Made by a program: the position numbers and the translations under genes. Positions 33,283 through 33,398 of a DNA stretch of 33,398 nt are shown piece by piece. The DNA lies in contig JAIBDT010000032.1 in assembly GCA_024686085.1 (NCBI GenBank), positions 1 through 33,398 on the forward strand, given 5' to 3'. Under the pieces are notes generated by a model that worked only from the letters and a program-made list of their open reading frames with translations, did no database searches and was not told the origin of the DNA. This DNA comes from Loktanella sp. (GTDB lineage Bacteria > Pseudomonadota > Alphaproteobacteria > Rhodobacterales > Rhodobacteraceae). How positions within the stretch are numbered: the stretch's first letter is position 1; the number at the start of each line of letters is the position of its first letter.

Positions 33283-33398
33283 GAGCCTGATTTGAAACTA
33301 TTTGAGTGAGTTCAGTCACTTGTGATTCTGTTCGGTTGTAAGGCTGAATGGAGATCACAATGGCTTGGACTGAACTCACCCGTCGTCAACATGCCCGA
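33283..33398 (+). mobile_element. Left end of an IS5-family insertion sequence (partial)
   Basis: The encoded protein at 33360 has the start typical of IS5/IS427-group transposases, and the sequence from GAGCCTGATTTGAAAC at 33283 looks like the terminal inverted repeat. It is preceded by TTAA, which could be the target site. The other end lies beyond the window, so neither the inverted repeat nor a target duplication can be verified. Confidence 0.65.
33360..33398 (+). CDS. IS5-family transposase, N-terminal fragment cut by the window edge
   Basis: ATG followed by 12 codons to the window end, encoding MAWTELTRRQHAR. I recall IS5/IS427-group transposases of Rhodobacterales beginning MAWT(D/E)-x-TR-x-Q followed by a basic patch, and this fits. 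GGAG (33351-33354) precedes the start at good spacing. Only 13 residues are visible, so the call leans on that start and on the candidate terminal repeat. Confidence 0.6.
   Translation, partial: MAWTELTRRQHAR

Noticed and set aside
1-33398. tRNA, rRNA, CRISPR arrays or prophage genes
   Set aside because: No cloverleaf with T-arm consensus, no regularly spaced repeats and no phage structural genes were found on reading both strands.

Overview
The window looks like chromosomal DNA of an alphaproteobacterium in the family Rhodobacteraceae (Roseobacter group). Three things point there. The first is a SAM/SAH-type riboswitch directly in front of metK, an RNA family described only from Rhodobacterales. 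The second is the gene order miaB ... phoH-ybeY-corC-lnt-metK-trmB. The third is an irr / fabA ... fabB ... fabI fatty-acid cluster. No lineage can be fixed from this window alone, and no rRNA, tRNA or CRISPR was seen.

Layout. 1-3250 (+): the tail of an unknown gene, then a PAP2/vanadium-haloperoxidase-type protein with a (Gly-Gly-Ala)8 N-terminus, then a subtilisin-like (S8) protease with a large insertion; the three look like one operon. 3504-4055 (+): a small acidic protein, possibly DUF4274. 4047-6004 (-): aroA-cmk. 6107-8126 (-): trmB and metK with its riboswitch leader. 8160-12020 (-): lnt, corC-like, ybeY, phoH. 12104-13057 (-): a strong terminator, a small lipoprotein and an OmpA-family gene interrupted by one in-frame TGA. 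13271-14578 (-): miaB. 14694-16057: a glycosyltransferase-like protein and a RAYT-like transposase relative that has lost its catalytic residues. 16140-22088: irr, fabA, fabB, fabI. The fabA-fabB pair is split by about 2 kb of inserted material: an unknown ORF, a TauE/SafE permease and a broken gene, with duplicated pieces of the fabA 3' end and of the fabB leader. fabB-fabI is split by an unknown membrane protein. 22176-22610 (-): an FKBP/SlyD-type isomerase.

22748-31708 (+) is an accessory metabolic region in one orientation. The first group is a 2-haloacid dehalogenase, an alpha/beta hydrolase, a Thr/Ser dehydratase and an endonuclease/exonuclease/phosphatase-family enzyme, tightly overlapping and ending in a structured intergenic RNA/terminator. 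The second group is an enol-lactonase-like hydrolase, an esterase-like hydrolase, a TetA-like MFS pump, a zinc alcohol dehydrogenase and an enolase-superfamily enzyme. 31741-33216 (+) is a compact regulatory module: a TetR-family repressor and a PspA/IM30 (YjfJ-like) gene whose promoters share three copies of the same 13-bp palindrome, TGAAC-N3-GTTCA. The window ends inside an IS5-family insertion sequence.

Most coherent new observations: the TetR-PspA operator set, the TGA at a probable disulfide cysteine in the OmpA-family gene, the duplicated fabA-tail/fabB-leader segments, the catalytically dead RAYT, and the PAP2-protease pair.
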